Under the pieces are notes generated by a model that saw only the letters and a list, made by a program, of their open reading frames with translations, did no database searches and was not told the DNA's origin. From NCBI GenBank assembly GCA_020048295.1, contig JAIFMT010000086.1:1-7799 (forward strand): a stretch of 7,799 bases of DNA, written 5' to 3'. Position numbers and translations under genes: made by a program. This document shows, in pieces, positions 1 to 6,239 of this stretch. How positions within the stretch are numbered: position 1 is the first letter of the stretch; the number at the start of each line of letters is the position of its first letter. The DNA is from Rhodoferax sp. GTDB taxonomy: Bacteria; Pseudomonadota; Gammaproteobacteria; Burkholderiales; Burkholderiaceae.

Positions 1-418
1 CCTCGCGGATGATGTGGCGCGCCACAAATTCTGGCGTGTCTTCAAACATGTGAATGAAACCGTGCAGCTCGCGCAGGATATCGTTGGGCAAATGGCGGCT
101 GGTCTTGGTTTCGCCATACACATAAATCGGCACATCCAGGTTCTTGCGCCGCACCTCTTCGATGAAATGGCGCAGGTTCAGCACCGCCGGGTCTAAATCC
201 GGGCCAGGCGTGAATTCTTCGTCGTCAATCGACAGGATGAACGCGCTGGCGCGGCTTTGCTGCTGGGCGAACTGGCTGAGATCACCATAGCTGGTCACGC
301 CCAGCACCTCAAAACCTTCGGCCTCGATGGCTTGCGCCAGCGCCCGAATGCTCAGGCCAGAGGCGTTCTCGGAACGGAAATCTTCGTCAATAATGATGAT
401 CGGAAAGCGGAATTTCAT
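1..418 (-). CDS. Orn/Lys/Arg decarboxylase, N-terminal 139 residues (partial, runs off left edge)
   Basis: The frame opens at an ATG (complement of 416-418) and stays open for 139 codons to the left edge. It starts MKFRFPIIIIDEDFRSENAS and contains LSQFAQQQSRASAFILSIDD near residues 47-66. This is the pattern of the response-regulator-like N-terminal wing domain of group III PLP-dependent ornithine/lysine/arginine decarboxylases as found in Burkholderiales. Family members are about 750 residues, so only the wing is visible; the PLP-lysine domain lies outside. By family, the enzyme decarboxylates a basic amino acid to its polyamine or diamine (agmatine, cadaverine or putrescine) in the cytoplasm; the visible part cannot tell which. 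A good Shine-Dalgarno GGAG (complement of 425-428) lies 6 bases before the ATG and fixes the start. It is divergent from the nfeD-type gene. Confidence 0.88.
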   Translation of the reverse strand, partial: MKFRFPIIIIDEDFRSENASGLSIRALAQAIEAEGFEVLGVTSYGDLSQFAQQQSRASAFILSIDDEEFTPGPDLDPAVLNLRHFIEEVRRKNLDVPIYVYGETKTSRHLPNDILRELHGFIHMFEDTPEFVARHIIRE

Positions 419-424
419 GGCGGA

Positions 425-428
425 CTCC
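425..428 (-). promoter_or_regulatory. Ribosome binding site of the decarboxylase gene
   Basis: CTCC on the plus strand reads GGAG on the minus strand, 6 bases before the ATG ending at 418. It supports that start codon. Confidence 0.6.
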
Positions 429-452
429 AACGGCACTGGGTAATCGAACAAA

Positions 453-483
453 TTGGCGCGAAGTGTAAGGACTAAAGCGCCAA
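453..483. promoter_or_regulatory. Dyad TTGGCGC...GCGCCAA in the divergent intergenic region
   Basis: TTGGCGC at 453-459 and GCGCCAA at 477-483 are perfect 7-base inverted arms separated by 17 bases. The dyad lies between the divergent decarboxylase and nfeD-type genes. The position fits an operator or a promoter-proximal structure. I saw no convincing -35/-10 pair in this gap, so the role is inference. Confidence 0.3.
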
Positions 484-487
484 GTTT

Positions 488-502
488 CATGACGCAGTCA
501 TG
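488..502. promoter_or_regulatory. Dyad CATGAC-GCA-GTCATG in the divergent intergenic region
   Basis: CATGAC at 488-493 and GTCATG at 497-502 are perfect 6-base inverted arms around a 3-base centre. It lies 45 bases before the chosen nfeD-type start. A short symmetric site like this could bind a dimeric regulator, but no known operator is recognised. Confidence 0.3.
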
Positions 503-535
503 CTTTCATCTGAAAATACAACTGACCCAACAAAC

Positions 536-539
536 AGGA
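536..539 (+). promoter_or_regulatory. Ribosome binding site that decides the nfeD-type start
   Basis: AGGA lies 8 bases before the ATG at 548. The earlier in-frame ATG at 500 has no comparable purine-rich element, so 548 is preferred. Confidence 0.6.
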
Positions 540-547
540 AAACAGGC

Positions 548-982
548 ATGGCTGATTCGACACTTTGGTGGCTGGTTGCAGGTGGGCTGATTGCGGTTGA
601 GCTGGTGACCGGCACTTTTTATCTGCTGATGATTTCAACCGGAACGATTGCCGCCGCGCTGGCAGCACATGCCGGCGCCAGCATGGTCTGGCAATGGGTG
701 CTGGCCGCGGCGGTTGGCAGCGGCTCGGTACTGGTTTGGCGGCGCATCAAAAAGTCGCAACCGGCAGCAGCCCCGGCGCAAGCCAATCATGATGTCAATA
801 TGGACATTGGCGAAACCGTGCATGTGGCCCAATGGCGCGACGATGGCAGCTGCAGCGTCAAATACCGTGGTGCCCAGTGGGATGCCGCGCTGATGCCGGG
901 CGAGGTGGCCAGCCCAGGCAGCTACACCATTGCAGAAGTCATCGGCAGCCGACTCATGCTGAAAAAGCTACCCAACCCTTAA
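548..982 (+). CDS. NfeD family membrane protein (YbbJ-type partner of QmcA)
   Basis: The product is 144 residues starting MADSTLWWLVAGGLIAVELV. Three hydrophobic segments are visible, at about residues 6-28, 30-45 and 47-65, followed by a basic RRIKK stop-transfer stretch. A C-terminal soluble domain (about 85-142) carries the NDVNMDIGETV-like and YRGAQWDAAL patterns typical of the NfeD OB-fold domain. This is the short NfeD form, without the N-terminal ClpP-like serine protease domain. By family knowledge, short NfeD proteins pair with SPFH/stomatin proteins in the inner membrane; E. coli YbbJ with QmcA is the model. That gene follows here after only 16 bases, so the two are almost certainly co-transcribed. 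An extension from the ATG at 500 would add 16 polar residues before the first membrane segment and has no ribosome binding site. Confidence 0.87.
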   Translation: MADSTLWWLVAGGLIAVELVTGTFYLLMISTGTIAAALAAHAGASMVWQWVLAAAVGSGSVLVWRRIKKSQPAAAPAQANHDVNMDIGETVHVAQWRDDGSCSVKYRGAQWDAALMPGEVASPGSYTIAEVIGSRLMLKKLPNP

Positions 983-987
983 CCAAC

Positions 988-992
988 CGGAG
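988..992 (+). promoter_or_regulatory. Ribosome binding site of qmcA
   Basis: CGGAG lies 6 bases before the ATG at 999, inside the 16-base gap after the preceding stop. It supports translation from a shared message. Confidence 0.55.
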
Positions 993-998
993 TTTTCC

Positions 999-1910
999 AT
1001 GGAAATTGCCATCGTTTTGTTTGTCATCGCGGTGATTTTTGTCACCCAGTCGATCAAGGTCGTGCCGCAGCAGCACGCCTGGGTGGTGGAGCGCCTGGGC
1101 AAGTACAACGGCACGCTCACCCCGGGCCTGAACTTTTTGATGCCGTTCATCGACAAGGTGGCCTACAAGCACCTGCTGAAAGAAATTCCTCTCGATATTC
1201 CCAGCCAGGTCTGCATCACGCGCGACAACACGCAGTTGCAGGTGGACGGCATTTTGTATTTTCAGGTGACCGATGCGATGCGCGCCAGCTATGGGTCAAG
1301 CAACTACATCATGGCCATCTCGCAGCTGGCGCAAACCTCATTGCGCTCGGTGATCGGCAAGCTCGAACTCGACAAGACCTTTGAAGAGCGCGACATCATC
1401 AACGCCCAGGTGGTGCAAGCCATTGACGAAGCGGCGCTGAACTGGGGCGTGAAGGTGCTGCGCTACGAGATCAAGGACCTAACCCCACCGAAAGAAATCT
1501 TGCACGCGATGCAGCAGCAGATCACCGCCGAGCGCGAAAAGCGCGCCTTGATTGCCGCCTCTGAAGGCCGCCGGCAAGAGCAGATCAACATTGCCACGGG
1601 TGAGCGCGAAGCTTTCATTGCCCGTTCAGAAGGCGAAAAGCAGGCCGCCATCAACAACGCGCAGGGCGAAGCCGCATCGATTCTGGCGGTGGCAGAAGCC
1701 AATGCCCAGGCGATTGAGCGCGTGGCGGCAGCCATTCGCCAGCCCGGTGGCGAGCAGGCCGTGCAATTGAAAGTGGCCGAGCGCGCCGTGGATGCCTACA
1801 GCCGCGTGGCTACCGATGCCACCACCACGCTGATCGTGCCGAGCAACATGACCGAGGTGTCGGCGTTGATCACCTCGGCCATGAAGATGGTGCAGTTGCA
1901 AGGCAAGTGA
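999..1910 (+). CDS. qmcA: SPFH/Band 7 (stomatin-like, paraslipin) protein QmcA
   Basis: The product is 303 residues, close to the usual size of the family. A single N-terminal membrane segment (about residues 2-19) is followed by the SPFH/Band 7 domain (about 20-180). That domain has the characteristic stretches VPQQHAWVVERLGKY, LNFLMPFIDKVAYK, ITRDNTQLQVDGILYFQV and LRSVIGKLELD. Next comes a long Ala/Glu-rich helical coiled coil (about 180-260, EREKRALIAASEGRRQEQ onward), then a C-terminal conserved tail with TTLIVPSNMTEV. By family, these proteins form large cage-like oligomers in the inner membrane, organise membrane microdomains and influence membrane proteolysis (QmcA/HflKC relatives). 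The NfeD-type gene directly upstream is the expected partner. The gene converges with the diguanylate cyclase gene downstream. Confidence 0.92.
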   Translation: MEIAIVLFVIAVIFVTQSIKVVPQQHAWVVERLGKYNGTLTPGLNFLMPFIDKVAYKHLLKEIPLDIPSQVCITRDNTQLQVDGILYFQVTDAMRASYGSSNYIMAISQLAQTSLRSVIGKLELDKTFEERDIINAQVVQAIDEAALNWGVKVLRYEIKDLTPPKEILHAMQQQITAEREKRALIAASEGRRQEQINIATGEREAFIARSEGEKQAAINNAQGEAASILAVAEANAQAIERVAAAIRQPGGEQAVQLKVAERAVDAYSRVATDATTTLIVPSNMTEVSALITSAMKMVQLQGK

Positions 1911-1914
1911 GCCA

Positions 1915-1937
1915 GGGTTTTCAGCACTTGAAGCCCC
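1915..1937 (+). terminator. Possible 3' hairpin after qmcA
   Basis: Starting 4 bases after the qmcA stop, GGG (1915-1917) plus TTTCA (1919-1923) can pair with TGAAG (1929-1933) plus CCC (1935-1937). The structure has one mismatch, one G-U pair and a 5-base loop. There is no T-run after it, so an intrinsic terminator is only possible; a 3' stabilising hairpin fits equally well. Confidence 0.3.
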
Positions 1938-1984
1938 GAGGGTAGCGGGCTGCGCCTTGTGAAAAGATGACAAGACAAATTGCC

Positions 1985-2017
1985 CTCTAGCCCAAGCTGG
2001 TAAAGCGCTTAAAGCTA
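1985..2017 (-). repeat. Intergenic palindromic repeat element, copy 1
   Basis: On the plus strand this reads CTCTAGCCC, 8 variable bases, AAAGCGCT, 3 variable bases, AGCTA. The copy at 7699-7731 has the same blocks with identical spacing. It starts one base beyond the stop codon of the diguanylate cyclase gene (CTA at 2019-2021), between two convergent genes. It resembles the AGCGCT...AAGCGCTAGAGG-type repeat I recall as common in Comamonadaceae intergenic regions. That attribution is from memory, whereas the match between the two copies is seen directly. The inner palindrome is degenerate in this copy. Confidence 0.6.
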
Positions 2018-2018
2018 C

Positions 2019-4448
2019 CTAATCTGCAGTAAATCCGGCTGGCGCCGCTGACCCGGACTCAGGCTCAAACAGCTGATAACAGTTTTTGCCCGACAGCTTG
2101 GCCAGGTACATGGCCTGGTCGGCCTGGCGCAGCAGTTGCTCGGACTCCACATCGTCGGCTTGCGGATAGAAGCTCACCCCCAGACTGGCCGATACCTGCA
2201 GCGTGACATCACCCACCACCACGGATTGGGCAGCGGCGGCCAGCAAGCGCTGCAGCAGATGCTCGCAGGTCGGCATGTCGGGCACGTCCACCAGCACGGC
2301 CACAAACTCGTCGCCCCCCAGGCGCGCCAGCGTGTCGGTCTCGCGCAGGGCGCGTTTCATGCGGCTGGCCAGGGCCGTCAGCAGCCGGTCGCCGGCATCA
2401 TGGCCATATTGGTCATTCACGGCCTTGAAGCCATCGAGATCAATAAACACCACCGCCAGCCGCAGCCCCTGCCGCTGCGCCAGCGCCAGCGCCTGCTGCA
2501 GTCGGTCGCCCAGCAGCAGGCGGTTGGGCAAGCCGGTGAGCGCATCAAAGTGGGCGATTTGCTGCAACCGGTTGGCGTGCGCCTTGAGCTCGGTGATGTC
2601 AGAAAACAGCGCCACGTAGTGCGTCACCTGGCCTTGCGCATCACGCACCGCACTGATGGTTTCCATGGCAGCGTACATTTCACCGCTCTTGCGCCGGTTC
2701 CAGATTTCACCCCGCCATTGCCCGTGCTCGGCCAGGCTGTGCCACATGGCTGCATAAAACAGGCCCGATTGCTGCCCTGAATTGAGAATACTCGGACTCT
2801 GCCCCAGCGCTTCCGCGCGGTTGTAGCCGGTGATGCGCTCAAAGGCATCGTTGATGTCCAAAATGTTGCCGGTGGGTGAGGTGATCATGATGCCCTCATC
2901 GGCGTGGGTGAACACGCTGGCCAGCAGTTGCAGCCGTTCTTCGGACAGCTTGCGCTCGGTGATGTCGATGCCGCTGCCGATATAGCCGGCAAAATTTCCC
3001 TGGGCATCGCTGCGCGGCACGCCGTGAAACGTCAGCCAGCGGTACTGCCCGTCAAAGCGGCGCAAGCGGTAGTCAATGCTGAGCGGCAGGCGCGCGCTGA
3101 ACGCCGACTTGAAAGCACGGCTGGCGCGCGGCAGGTCGTCCGGATGCACCCCTTGCGTCCAGCCACTGCCCGCCTCCTGCGCCTGGCTGCGACCGGTGTA
3201 GTCAAGCCACACCTGGTTGAAGTAACTGACGTGACCATCCAGCTCGGTCATCCAGACCAGCGCCGGGGCATTGTCGGCAAGCACCTTGAAGCGGGCTTCA
3301 CTCTCCTGCAAGGCTGTCTGGCGCTGCGCCAGGGTTTGCAGCAAGTGGTTGAAGCCGCCAATCAGCGCGCCCACCTCATCGTGTCGCGTGACGGGCAGCG
3401 GCTGCAGCGGCTGGTCTGACAGCGCCAGTCGGGTCAGCGTGGCAGTGGTACTCATCAGTGGTGCGAGCTGGCGACGCAATGCCCACCAGATCAACGCACC
3501 GGCCAGCAAAATGACCAGCGGCACCACCACTGCCATCCAACTGCGCAAGCGGTCGATCGGCGCAAAGGCTTCCTCGGTCGCCAAAATCACCGAGGTGTAC
3601 CAGCCAGCAATCGGCACCTGTTTGACCGTGACCAGCACTTCCAGCCCATGCGGGTTGACCACCACCGCCGAGCCCTCGTAGCCTTGCATGAAGCGGTCTA
3701 TCCACGGGCTGACGCCGGGTGCGGGCAGCACCTCCATGATGCGTGACTTGTCCGAGGTGGCCACAATCATGCGGCTTTGCGGTGCCACCACAAAAGTCTG
3801 GCCGGATTTGCCGAACTGGCTGCCGGTAATTCGGTCGAGAAAATTGGGTAGCGACAGATCGATGCTGCCGGCCAGCACACCGCTGACCTTCCCTTGCCCA
3901 TCGCGAATGGCAACCGCCATCACCACCACCGGGTGCTGGCTTGCCAAGCCAACCATCGGTGCGCTGATGACGGGTTTGCCGGTCGCCATCACAGACTTGA
4001 AATAGTCGCGGTCAGTGAGCCGCAGCCCGAGGCGCTGTGGCGCAAGCGGCGCATGGACGAACAGCTTGCCCAGCGAACCGACGACAAAGACACCGTTATT
4101 GAATAGCGTCGGCAACATCGGATGCTGCGCCAGCAATGCCTGGATGGCCGCTGCATCTTCCAGCCGGGTTGCGCCAACCTTGGCCGCCAGATCACCCAGC
4201 AGACTGAGCCGCATCTCCAGCGCCTGATTCACGTCGGAGGCCACCAGACTAACCATGCTGAGTTGCTGCGTGGCCAGCAACTGCTTCACGTCGCGCCGAA
4301 TCAGCTGCCCGGACAGCAGCATCATCGCCAAAACGCTGATCAGCGCAATGCACAGCGTCAGCAGCGTGATGCGGGCTTTGAGTGAATTCCAGTGGCTATT
4401 GAACGGCATCGGGTTGTACTCTTCACTCCAGGCTTGTGTGCCAGACAT
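2019..4448 (-). CDS. Membrane-anchored diguanylate cyclase (dCACHE-HAMP-PAS-PAS-GGDEF)
   Basis: The product is 809 residues. Domains in order are: membrane segment 1 (about 26-48); a periplasmic double-Cache-type sensor (about 55-300, with TDRDYFKSVMATGKPVISAP at 145-164); membrane segment 2 (about 303-323); HAMP (about 324-376); PAS 1 (about 381-500, ending GSGIDITERK); PAS 2 (about 501-620, ending FSDITELK); and GGDEF (about 628-795). The cyclase domain looks active: FDALTGLPNR at 634-643, metal-site FIDLDGFKAVND at 668-679, GHDAGD at 682-687 and GGDEF at 711-715. An RETD inhibitory site (702-705) lies exactly five residues before GGDEF, predicting product inhibition. No EAL domain follows. 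By family it makes c-di-GMP from two GTP in response to an external ligand and PAS-sensed signals; the ligand is unknown. The start is uncertain: a second in-frame ATG at 4409 (residue 14) has a weak AAGAG before it. Confidence 0.92.
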   Translation of the reverse strand: MSGTQAWSEEYNPMPFNSHWNSLKARITLLTLCIALISVLAMMLLSGQLIRRDVKQLLATQQLSMVSLVASDVNQALEMRLSLLGDLAAKVGATRLEDAAAIQALLAQHPMLPTLFNNGVFVVGSLGKLFVHAPLAPQRLGLRLTDRDYFKSVMATGKPVISAPMVGLASQHPVVVMAVAIRDGQGKVSGVLAGSIDLSLPNFLDRITGSQFGKSGQTFVVAPQSRMIVATSDKSRIMEVLPAPGVSPWIDRFMQGYEGSAVVVNPHGLEVLVTVKQVPIAGWYTSVILATEEAFAPIDRLRSWMAVVVPLVILLAGALIWWALRRQLAPLMSTTATLTRLALSDQPLQPLPVTRHDEVGALIGGFNHLLQTLAQRQTALQESEARFKVLADNAPALVWMTELDGHVSYFNQVWLDYTGRSQAQEAGSGWTQGVHPDDLPRASRAFKSAFSARLPLSIDYRLRRFDGQYRWLTFHGVPRSDAQGNFAGYIGSGIDITERKLSEERLQLLASVFTHADEGIMITSPTGNILDINDAFERITGYNRAEALGQSPSILNSGQQSGLFYAAMWHSLAEHGQWRGEIWNRRKSGEMYAAMETISAVRDAQGQVTHYVALFSDITELKAHANRLQQIAHFDALTGLPNRLLLGDRLQQALALAQRQGLRLAVVFIDLDGFKAVNDQYGHDAGDRLLTALASRMKRALRETDTLARLGGDEFVAVLVDVPDMPTCEHLLQRLLAAAAQSVVVGDVTLQVSASLGVSFYPQADDVESEQLLRQADQAMYLAKLSGKNCYQLFEPESGSAAPAGFTAD

Positions 4449-4524
4449 TCACAAAAGCGACTTCAGGGCTGCGGCGCACTGCGCACGGCGCCATGAATTG
4501 GCAGGCGAGGATGCGTCCTTTTGA

Positions 4525-4547
4525 GCGCGTCAGTTTAGCGCGCGTCA
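4525..4547. repeat. Direct repeat GCGCGTCA x2, 15-base period
   Basis: GCGCGTCA occurs at 4525-4532 and again at 4540-4547, separated by 7 bases. It lies in the 124-bp gap between the end of sbcB and the start of the diguanylate cyclase gene, about 80-100 bases before the cyclase ATG. Tandem sites at 15-base spacing could be a regulator-binding site. No known motif is recognised and chance is not excluded. Confidence 0.4.
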
Positions 4548-4572
4548 AAAAACCCTTGTTGTCGTGCCAGTC

Positions 4573-6009
4573 TCATGCCGGCGCAATCATCTCGGCATAG
4601 TCATACAACGCGCCCAAAATCGCTTCGCCGCGCTCGTCGGCGGTCTCGGCGAGTTGGTCCATTTCGTCAAACAAGGCGGCAATCGTCAGGGCCCCGCTGG
4701 CTCCGTCCAGCAGTCGGGCGCTGCGGTGGGCTTCCCAGCAGGCGGCCTCTTCGGCGCTCAGGCTTTGCGGAAAATTGCGCGCCCGATAGCGCCATAGCAA
4801 CTCGGTCAGGCGTGCATCGTCAAAGGCGGGGCGGGCGCGGGCCAGTTGTTCGGGCGTGCTATGGCGCAAGTCGTTGAGGCGGCGACGGTCGGCGTTGCCG
4901 ATGAATCCGCTGTACAGGTCTTCATCCACATCGAGCCGCGCCTCGCCCTCGCGCTTGAACACTTCTGCCCAAATGGCGCTCATGTCGGGCAGGTCGCGCG
5001 CGGCTTGCGCGTGCTGCAGCTGCGCCGCCACGTCGATGCCCCAGCGCTGCGCCATTGGGTCGCTGAGCACTTTCAGGTTGCGCATCACCATCGGCGACTT
5101 GTTCAGGTGCACCGATTTGACCGGCAGCCGCGTCACCCCCTCTGGCAAGTCGGCCGCCCGCGTAAACAGGCGCAGGCGGATCTGCTCGGCGTTGAGGTCA
5201 GCCAGCGCGCCCGGGTCGAACGCCAGGTCCCAGGCCAGCAGCTCGTTCTTGTTGCCCGGGTGCATAGCCAGCGGCCACATCAGCGCCAGGCAACCGCGCT
5301 CGGGTGCAAACATGCCCGACACATGCCAGAACGGCCGTGCGTTGTGCGGCGTGAAGGGCATGCCGAGTTCGGCCATGACGCGGTCTTTTTTGTGCAGGCC
5401 AAAACAAAAGTCAAACAGCTTGGGTTGCGCGGTTTTCAGCAGCCGGGCCAGCGCGATGGTGGCATGCACGTCGCTCAGGGCATCGTGCGCGGCCTCATGC
5501 AGCAGGCCGTTGGCAGCGCTAAGGTCGGTCAGCTTGAAGCTGGGTTTGCCCTGCGCGTTGAGCGGCCACGCGATGCCCTCGGGGCGCAAGGCGTAAGCGG
5601 TGCGCACCACGTCGAGCAGGTCCCAGCGGCCGCAGTCGTTTTGCCATTCGCGCGCGTAGGGGTCGATCAGGTTACGCCAGAACATGAAGCGGGTGATTTC
5701 GTCATCAAAGCGGATCGTGTTGTAACCCACGCCCACGGTGCCTGGAAAACCCAGCGCCTGCTCGATCTGCCCGGCAAACTGGTACTCGGGCACGCCTTTT
5801 TGCAGGCATTCCTGCGGCGTGATGCCGGTGATCAGGCAGGCCTCGGGGCTGGGCAAAAAGTCAGTCGCGGGCTGGCAATACAGCATCAGCGGCTGGCCCA
5901 ACGGGTTCAGCTCGGCATCGGTGCGAATGGCGGCAAACTGCGCCGGGCGGTCACGCCTTGTGTTGGCGCCAAAGGTTTCGTAGTCGTGCCAAAGAAAAGT
6001 GTGGCTCAT
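4573..6009 (-). CDS. sbcB: Exodeoxyribonuclease I (3'-5' single-strand DNA exonuclease)
   Basis: The product is 478 residues; E. coli ExoI is 475. The DEDDh exonuclease residues line up with E. coli at a constant offset of 6: D9 and E11 in WHDYETFG, D102 in RFDDEITRF, and H175 and D180 in EAAHDALSDVHATIA. Other family stretches are RPAQFAAIRTD, LITGITPQE, WDLLDVVRTAYALRPEGI, the SH3-like region around residue 230 (WHVSGMFAPERG) and the C-terminal RYRARNFPQSL. It degrades single-stranded DNA processively from the 3' end in repair, recombination and mismatch correction. The start at 6009 gives MSHTFLWHDYETFG, as in the family. An in-frame ATG at 6066 would add 19 residues without family support. 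It is divergent from the unknown gene to the right. The cyclase gene follows 124 bases downstream on the same strand and is probably not functionally linked. Confidence 0.95.
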   Translation of the reverse strand: MSHTFLWHDYETFGANTRRDRPAQFAAIRTDAELNPLGQPLMLYCQPATDFLPSPEACLITGITPQECLQKGVPEYQFAGQIEQALGFPGTVGVGYNTIRFDDEITRFMFWRNLIDPYAREWQNDCGRWDLLDVVRTAYALRPEGIAWPLNAQGKPSFKLTDLSAANGLLHEAAHDALSDVHATIALARLLKTAQPKLFDFCFGLHKKDRVMAELGMPFTPHNARPFWHVSGMFAPERGCLALMWPLAMHPGNKNELLAWDLAFDPGALADLNAEQIRLRLFTRAADLPEGVTRLPVKSVHLNKSPMVMRNLKVLSDPMAQRWGIDVAAQLQHAQAARDLPDMSAIWAEVFKREGEARLDVDEDLYSGFIGNADRRRLNDLRHSTPEQLARARPAFDDARLTELLWRYRARNFPQSLSAEEAACWEAHRSARLLDGASGALTIAALFDEMDQLAETADERGEAILGALYDYAEMIAPA

Positions 6010-6162
6010 GGCAGTCCCAAAGTTACGGCACACCCGGTGCGCATCGAAAAAGTCCGCCAGACCCACCGTGTCGCGTGGACTGCTCCATTCAGCAATTCAT
6101 GCCAATGTGGCTGGGTTTGACGTGCTCGGAGATAGGAGTGAGCCAATGCAGCATTCAGCAGC

Positions 6163-6191
6163 TTGATCTCTATCGGGACTGAGAGTAGAGT
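6163..6191 (+). promoter_or_regulatory. Candidate sigma-70 promoter for the unknown gene
   Basis: TTGATC (6163-6168, 4/6 to TTGACA) and TAGAGT (6186-6191, 4/6 to TATAAT) are separated by 17 bases. Transcription would start near 6198 and give a leader of about 40 bases. The -10 overlaps the left arm of the hairpin at 6184-6210, so promoter and hairpin cannot both be taken at face value as an mRNA structure. The call is tentative. Confidence 0.3.
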
Positions 6192-6210
6192 TTTTCCTAA
6201 AAAATCTACT
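6184..6210. promoter_or_regulatory. AT-rich hairpin or operator dyad upstream of the unknown gene
   Basis: AGTAGA (6184-6189) plus TTTTT (6191-6195) is complementary to AAAAA (6200-6204) plus TCTACT (6205-6210). This makes 11 base pairs with one bulged G (6190) and a 4-base CCTA loop. It ends 17 bases before the ribosome binding site of the unknown gene. It could be an operator overlapping the promoter, a leader hairpin, or a terminator left from something upstream. Confidence 0.5.
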
Positions 6211-6227
6211 TGGCATTGTTTCATAGC

Positions 6228-6232
6228 AGGAG
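6228..6232 (+). promoter_or_regulatory. Strong ribosome binding site of the unknown gene
   Basis: A perfect AGGAG lies 7 bases before the ATG at 6240. It settles the start against the in-frame TTG at 6210 and is the best Shine-Dalgarno in the window. Confidence 0.75.
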
Positions 6233-6239
6233 AACGGTC

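Noticed and set aside
500..547. A 16-residue N-terminal extension of the NfeD-type protein from the ATG at 500
   Set aside because: There is no ribosome site before 500, while AGGA lies 8 bases before 548. The extra residues are polar and unlike NfeD starts.
1932..1951. AGCCC...GGGCT inverted repeat between qmcA and the cyclase gene
   Set aside because: Only 5 bp with a long loop and no T-run, and it competes with the better hairpin at 1915-1937.
2136..3419. Several plus-strand frames of 136-214 codons antisense to the diguanylate cyclase gene
   Set aside because: They are shadows of the cyclase reading frame, with skewed composition, no family resemblance and no ribosome sites.
4544..4560. 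Minus-strand TTGACG following a T-run downstream of sbcB, considered as a cyclase promoter -35 or an sbcB terminator
   Set aside because: No acceptable -10 is found at 16-18 bases, and there is no GC stem before the T-run.
6010..6066. A 19-residue N-terminal extension of SbcB from the ATG at 6066
   Set aside because: Family members begin shortly before the HDYETFG motif. The ATG at 6009 gives the expected length and the extension shows no family similarity.
4846..6120. A 424-codon open frame on the plus strand, antisense to sbcB
   Set aside because: It mirrors sbcB, whose catalytic residues and full-length family match are clear. The long antisense frame is explained by GC-rich third positions, and its product is rich in His, Gln, Arg and Val with no recognisable domain.
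6086..6160. CATTCAGCA direct repeat at 6086-6094 and 6152-6160, considered as insertion-site duplication around the unknown gene
   Set aside because: Both copies lie on the same side of the gene, 66 bases apart, and do not flank an element. A short chance repeat is likely.
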